Source of the DNA: Hofstenia miamia
Taxonomy: Eukaryota > Xenacoelomorpha > Acoela > Hofsteniidae
DNA length: 64,000 bases
Reading direction: 5' to 3'
NCBI GenBank assembly: GCA_900660155.1
Contig: CABFPE010000249.1
Coordinates: 583,038 to 647,037, forward strand
Position numbers and translations under genes: made by a program. Under the pieces are notes generated by a model that was not told the origin of the DNA, did not search any database, and worked only from the letters and a program-made list of their open reading frames with translations. This document shows, piece by piece, positions 61,001 to 64,000 of the stretch; the first letter of the stretch is position 1, and each line of letters starts with the position of its first letter.

Positions 61001-64000
61001 ACATCAACCCCAGAAACACGTTCACCTCTGTTGCAGTTATCTTTTCCCATTTACCCGTGCCAAATACTCGATTGCCTTCTTCAACTGTGTGCTTCAGTAC
61101 TAAGCGTGACATTCCCTCATTAAAGAAAACCCTAAACGAGTCCAAACACATTGACACACGCTGTCTTGCATACACCTTTGGACCAGCGGCTGACGTCAGC
61201 ACATTACATGCAATGATGCGCTCAGCTGGACTTGCAGGGATAGGGCGTGAGCTCCATTTGTCCACCTTGTTCTTTGACATTAGCTCTGTGTCAGTGCGAG
61301 CAGACGTTGACATAGTTAGCTGACGGTTCTTCGGTCTCATCTTCTGTTGTACTAGATTCAGACATATCACTTTGGCACATGTCTTCATTGTCACTACCAT
61401 CGGTGTCATTACCACTATCTTCACGATTTTCGCATCCAGTACTCTCATCAGCATCACTATCTTCTTGCTGCCACTGTTCAATCAGCTCCATTGTTTTCTT
61501 GGATGATACTCTTTCTCTACGAACCATTTTATCCAGGCTAAAATCACAACAGACGTGCTAAATTTCACAAACAGAAATTCCAGATTATGTGCTAAAATCA
61601 CAACAAAAATGCTAGATTTTTATTATTTATTACATTAATTAATATTATATTATTTATTATAATAATATATTATATAAATATAATACTATATGTTGTCAAT
61701 TTGACAACGAAAATCTGGAAAATTATACATGGCAGAGATTTCAAAAATGCTGGCAATTGTGAAATCATTATACCACCATTATATAGGCTTCAAATACATG
61801 AAAAGTAAAAAGAAACACCGGGCTACAGCATTTGGCGCATTGGACGCAATGAAGGAAATATTTTAAAAATGGTGAAATTGACCATGAATATTTTATTTAG
61901 TGTTTCCATCAGTTGAAACTATTGTGCATTTTCTTTGCATTTCTATAAAGTAAATGTTCCAGTGTATATTTAGGACTTATCTTTAGATATGCTCGTATCC
62001 AGACTTGTCAACGAGCCGAAATTTTTAAGCTTGGCTCGGGTCGTCACATGAACCATTCAATGAGGCTCGTTTTAGCTCGATATTTTTTTTAAAACTAGGA
62101 AACTGCTCGGGCTATGCACGGGATTTCAATTGGTTGAATTAGATTATTTAATAAATGAATATACTTTAAACAAACCATGTTGTGTTTTTAATATTTTAGG
62201 AACGAAATGAGTAATAAATGTGATCATCATACATTAGTAAAATGATTTTTATTCACAATTTTAGCAAATGACACTCCTTAATTAACCATTTAATATTATA
62301 AGGACATTCAAAGCATGGTAACACCTTATGTAAAAGAGTGTATAGAATCACAAAAAACGAGTCCATTATTGTAGGTGTATAGATATTGGCTTTCATAATT
62401 TTTTACATAACTCTTTCTAATATTAAACATTTTTAAATATGATTATAAAAAAGGTATTTTGAATGAAAAAATAAGAAAAATTTGCATAAACAAATTAATA
62501 AGCAGAACTATAAATTTGCTTGGCCTAATAAAAGCTCGTTTTGGGCTCATTGTATATCCAATGCAGTGCTCAAGCTCGGCTCAGCTCGTTAGAAACAAGT
62601 CTGCTCTTATCTAGTTGAACATACTACTAGTGTTGGTGAATCTTGTGTTTAACCTATAGCAAATTTAAATAATTGACATCATCTTCATCGAAGACATTTC
62701 TGAGATTTACAACTGTTTTATTTCCAAATTATTTTTTGTAAATTATATTATTCTGGTTGTAATAATTCTCTATAGATCGACATGCCAATGCCAATGGTGA
62801 TGAGAAACGTGAGCATGAAAGAATGTTTAAAGAAATTGGAGAAGCTTATACAATCTTGTCAGATACCAAGAAAAAGGCCCGCTATGACAGCGGGCAGGAT
62901 CTAGAAGAAAGTGGCGGCATGGCAGGTATGTTTAACTATTTTGAAGTATTTATCTTGAACCAATTATTATTCATAATCAGTTTCGAGTATTGCTGTTTTG
63001 CAAATTTGGATGTTTTAATGTTTAAAAGGAGCGTTTGTGTAAATAATTTGGGACTTGAGACAGGAGATGAGTCATCAAGTTATTGAATTGTTTCTACAAT
63101 TTACCAAAAATATTAGCTATATAATGAGCTCTACCTGGTACAAAATTGACTCATTTCTTAAATTGTGTTTGCACTCTGTTTTCAATAGGTTTCAAATAAT
63201 ATTGGTTAGTTGATGAATTGGAACCTTTAACATTCATTTTGAATTTACTGGATTGAGTAATTGCAATTTTTCCAAGGAATTGATTCAATAACGTCGCCTA
63301 ATTTGCTATCCACAAATGCAAACTTGCCGAGATAACCGCGTTATCAAATTCTCTTCATAATAGTTACTTAGTATTATAAGCGTGTAAATGTGAAGTGAGT
63401 ACCAGGAGGCCATGAGTATTAAGCGCTCTTAACTTTCACAACATTTGTGAAGAACTTATAACAGAAATGCATACTTTAGATGAGTAGCGGTTAAACCTTC
63501 TATTCATTATTTGCACCTACACATGGATGGGTCGAATTTCAATTAATTCATCAGATTTCTAGTTTATGTTTGTACATCTGCAATGATTTGGAAAATCTAA
63601 TACCAATCTCGGAAAAAACCACCATGTTCATATAACCGAAATGCATTGCAATTCTTAATGAGAAATGTAATACATTTTGAATGTATTCTGCATGTTGATG
63701 TACTAGTGTAAATTTGAGCAATACCTTTGAGATATTTGTTCTGAAAAATCTACAACTTTTAGCCATTCAATTTATTACGTTGTTTATTGATAATGTGGAC
63801 ATTGCCTATATTGGAAATATCATAGCAATAAGGCATTAGAAAATTGGTAAAGCCACACGGTAGCGGCAGACGATTTTTGTTGGGGAGCAGTTTACATTGT
63901 TCACCCAGCATATTAACTAAGAAGACTTTGGTTTACTGCTTGAATTTAAAAATTTAGGAAGGTTCTTTCTCAAATTTTGATTTTAGGGTGGTGGCAACTA
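54841..64000 (+). CDS. DNAJC7: DNAJC7-type TPR/J-domain cochaperone, gene-level entry (3' end outside window)
   Basis: Nine spliced exons in consistent phase encode a protein collinear with animal DNAJC7 (TPR2): TPR units throughout, then a J domain. Join: 54,841-55,046; 55,919-56,035; 56,079-56,272; 56,689-56,842; 56,904-57,068; 57,303-57,468; 58,880-59,026; 62,776-62,925; 63,987 onward. Landmarks are [86 protein letters not shown] and [20 protein letters not shown]. Family members bind Hsp70 and Hsp90 through the TPRs and stimulate Hsp70 ATPase through the J domain's HPD motif, acting in the cytosol on client transfer. The HPD is intact but split by an intron. Introns range from 43 nt to 3.75 kb; several hold transposons. 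The upstream start exon is only tentative and the glycine-rich C-terminus runs off the window. Confidence 0.95.
55391..55773. mobile_element. hAT-type MITE, 383 bp, 8-bp TSD
   Basis: The terminal inverted repeat is TAGGGATG, flanked by perfect AAACGTTT duplications (55,383-55,390 and 55,774-55,781). It is rich in CCGGAT motifs near both ends and non-coding. An older relative is at 16,341-16,792. It lies in the intron after the first TPR exon. Confidence 0.9.
55919..56035 (+). CDS. DNAJC7: DNAJC7-type exon: TPR 2 end and linker
   Basis: 39 codons from [20 protein letters not shown] to KQMLDL, phase 0 at both ends; collinear with the human segment [20 protein letters not shown]. Confidence 0.93.
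56079..56272 (+). CDS. DNAJC7: DNAJC7-type exon: TPR 3 region
   Basis: Preceded by an unusually short 43-nt intron (56,036-56,078, GTAAGT to TTTTAG). Encodes [20 protein letters not shown], then [20 protein letters not shown], ending in phase 2. Confidence 0.93.
56689..56842 (+). CDS. DNAJC7: DNAJC7-type exon: TPR 4
   Basis: [20 protein letters not shown] through SKSREAMK; the RGLCLYY-D motif is highly conserved in DNAJC7. Followed by a 61-nt intron. Confidence 0.94.
56904..57068 (+). CDS. DNAJC7: DNAJC7-type exon: TPR 5
   Basis: 55 codons [20 protein letters not shown] through [12 protein letters not shown], phase 0. Confidence 0.94.
57303..57468 (+). CDS. DNAJC7: DNAJC7-type exon: last TPR units
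   Basis: [20 protein letters not shown] through [14 protein letters not shown], ending in phase 1. The 1.4-kb intron after it (57,469-58,879) holds nothing recognised. Confidence 0.94.
58880..59026 (+). CDS. DNAJC7: DNAJC7-type exon: J domain, first half
   Basis: [20 protein letters not shown] then [20 protein letters not shown] and RKRAMIHHP. The acceptor is the TTTAG at 58,875-58,879; the same frame is open upstream but that part does not match the family. The exon ends HHP plus one base, so the Asp of the HPD motif is completed by the next exon. Confidence 0.94.
59795..61622 (-). mobile_element. piggyBac transposon relic
   Basis: Read leftwards: an acidic N-terminus starting [19 protein letters not shown] (to 61,527), a core beginning [18 protein letters not shown], then the [20 protein letters not shown] region and [23 protein letters not shown]-domain remnants follow ([48 protein letters not shown], then [17 protein letters not shown]). 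The C-terminal cysteine-rich domain comes last ([36 protein letters not shown]). The catalytic carboxylates after DEQL and in TTDNYF are still visible, but at least three or four frame changes and stops separate the blocks. Two similar segments with GCTAAAATCACAACA at about 61,538-61,622 lie outside the start codon. Terminal repeats and TTAA targets could not be fixed. Confidence 0.9.
62000..62603. mobile_element. hAT-type MITE, 604 bp
   Basis: The ends begin CAGACTTGT, then ACGAGC, on each strand. The flanks CTCGTATC (61,992-61,999) and CTCTTATC (62,604-62,611) match at 7 of 8 bases, the hAT target size. Sub-terminal GGCTCG/GAGCTCG motifs cluster near both ends, as transposase-binding repeats do in hAT elements. 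Non-coding. Confidence 0.82.
62776..62925 (+). CDS. DNAJC7: DNAJC7-type exon: J domain, second half
   Basis: It completes HPD and encodes [20 protein letters not shown], then [20 protein letters not shown] and DLEESGGMA, ending in phase 1. This is helix III-IV of the J domain and the start of the glycine-rich tail. Confidence 0.94.
62926..63986 (+). other. Intron of the DNAJC7-type gene
   Basis: No element or gene recognised in this 1.06-kb intron. Confidence 0.6.
63987..64000 (+). CDS. DNAJC7: DNAJC7-type exon start, cut by the window edge
   Basis: A polypyrimidine acceptor (CAAATTTTGATTTTAG) is followed by GGTGGTGGCAAC. With the leftover G this reads GGGN, plausible for the glycine-rich C-terminal tail. 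Confidence 0.6.

Larger units (their letters stand above)
59027..62775 (+). other. 3.75-kb intron of the DNAJC7-type gene
   Basis: It lies between the HP and D codons of the J-domain HPD motif. It contains a decayed piggyBac element (reverse orientation) and a hAT-type MITE. The remainder (59,027-59,790 and 61,700-61,999) shows no gene; an AT-only palindromic stretch lies at about 61,640-61,690. Confidence 0.9.

Noticed and set aside
1-64000. tRNA, rRNA, snRNA genes and bacterial-type operons
   Set aside because: No cloverleaf with A/B boxes, no rRNA core sequence and no U1/U2-type sequence was recognised; the GC-rich block at 9.6-10.3 kb was examined for this and did not fit.

Overview
The window looks like nuclear DNA of an invertebrate animal. 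It is AT-rich, has spliced genes with GT-AG introns of 43 nt to about 10 kb, animal-type genes (a DNAJC7-type cochaperone, a PLAC8/cornifelin-type protein and an SPFH/prohibitin-type membrane protein), and many decayed LINE, Tc1/mariner, pogo/Tigger, piggyBac and hAT copies. I see no rRNA, tRNA or CRISPR array. In the three best-placed genes a 3' splice acceptor lies 0-1 base before the start ATG (0-2 if the tentative DNAJC7 first exon counts). This fits 5'UTR introns or spliced-leader trans-splicing, as in tunicates or hydrozoans, but the species cannot be named from the sequence.

Layout. 1-4 kb: LINE remnants, then quiet AT-rich DNA. 4.0-14.8 kb: a two-exon PLAC8-family gene on the minus strand with an intron of about 10.1 kb. 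The intron holds a candidate seven-exon gene of unknown function (minus, 5,961-9,366), a foldback repeat, a GC-rich 731-bp insertion with a 12-bp target duplication, and a retroelement fossil. 16-18 kb: a decayed hAT MITE copy and a 663-bp foldback element. 19.4-20.3 kb: an uninterrupted SPFH-domain gene (minus). 21.3-27.6 kb: a transposon graveyard with a Ty3/Gypsy fossil, a LINE RT fragment, a 1,135-bp Tc1/mariner element with both inverted repeats, an unidentified 171-residue ORF, and a second retroelement fossil related to the one at 12-13.8 kb.

About 29.1-50.3 kb is a block strikingly poor in CpG compared with both flanks. It holds a minus-strand Ty3/Gypsy fossil and a 10.7-kb structure with inverted-repeat arms of about 2.5 kb. 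Each arm ends in an outward-facing set of CCAAT boxes 42 bp apart plus a TATA box. Between the arms a unit of about 1.6 kb is tandemly duplicated. One copy carries a 2,451-bp hAT transposon with a perfect 8-bp target duplication, and the other preserves the empty site. The copies also differ systematically at CpG sites, and they meet at a single N (41,285), so both methylation decay and an assembly stitch must be considered.

50-64 kb: a pogo/Tigger relic interrupted by a LINE 3' end, then a DNAJC7-type gene (plus strand, TPR repeats followed by a J domain) running off the right edge. Its introns carry two hAT-type MITEs and a decayed piggyBac element, and the J-domain HPD motif is split across the 3.7-kb intron that holds the piggyBac.
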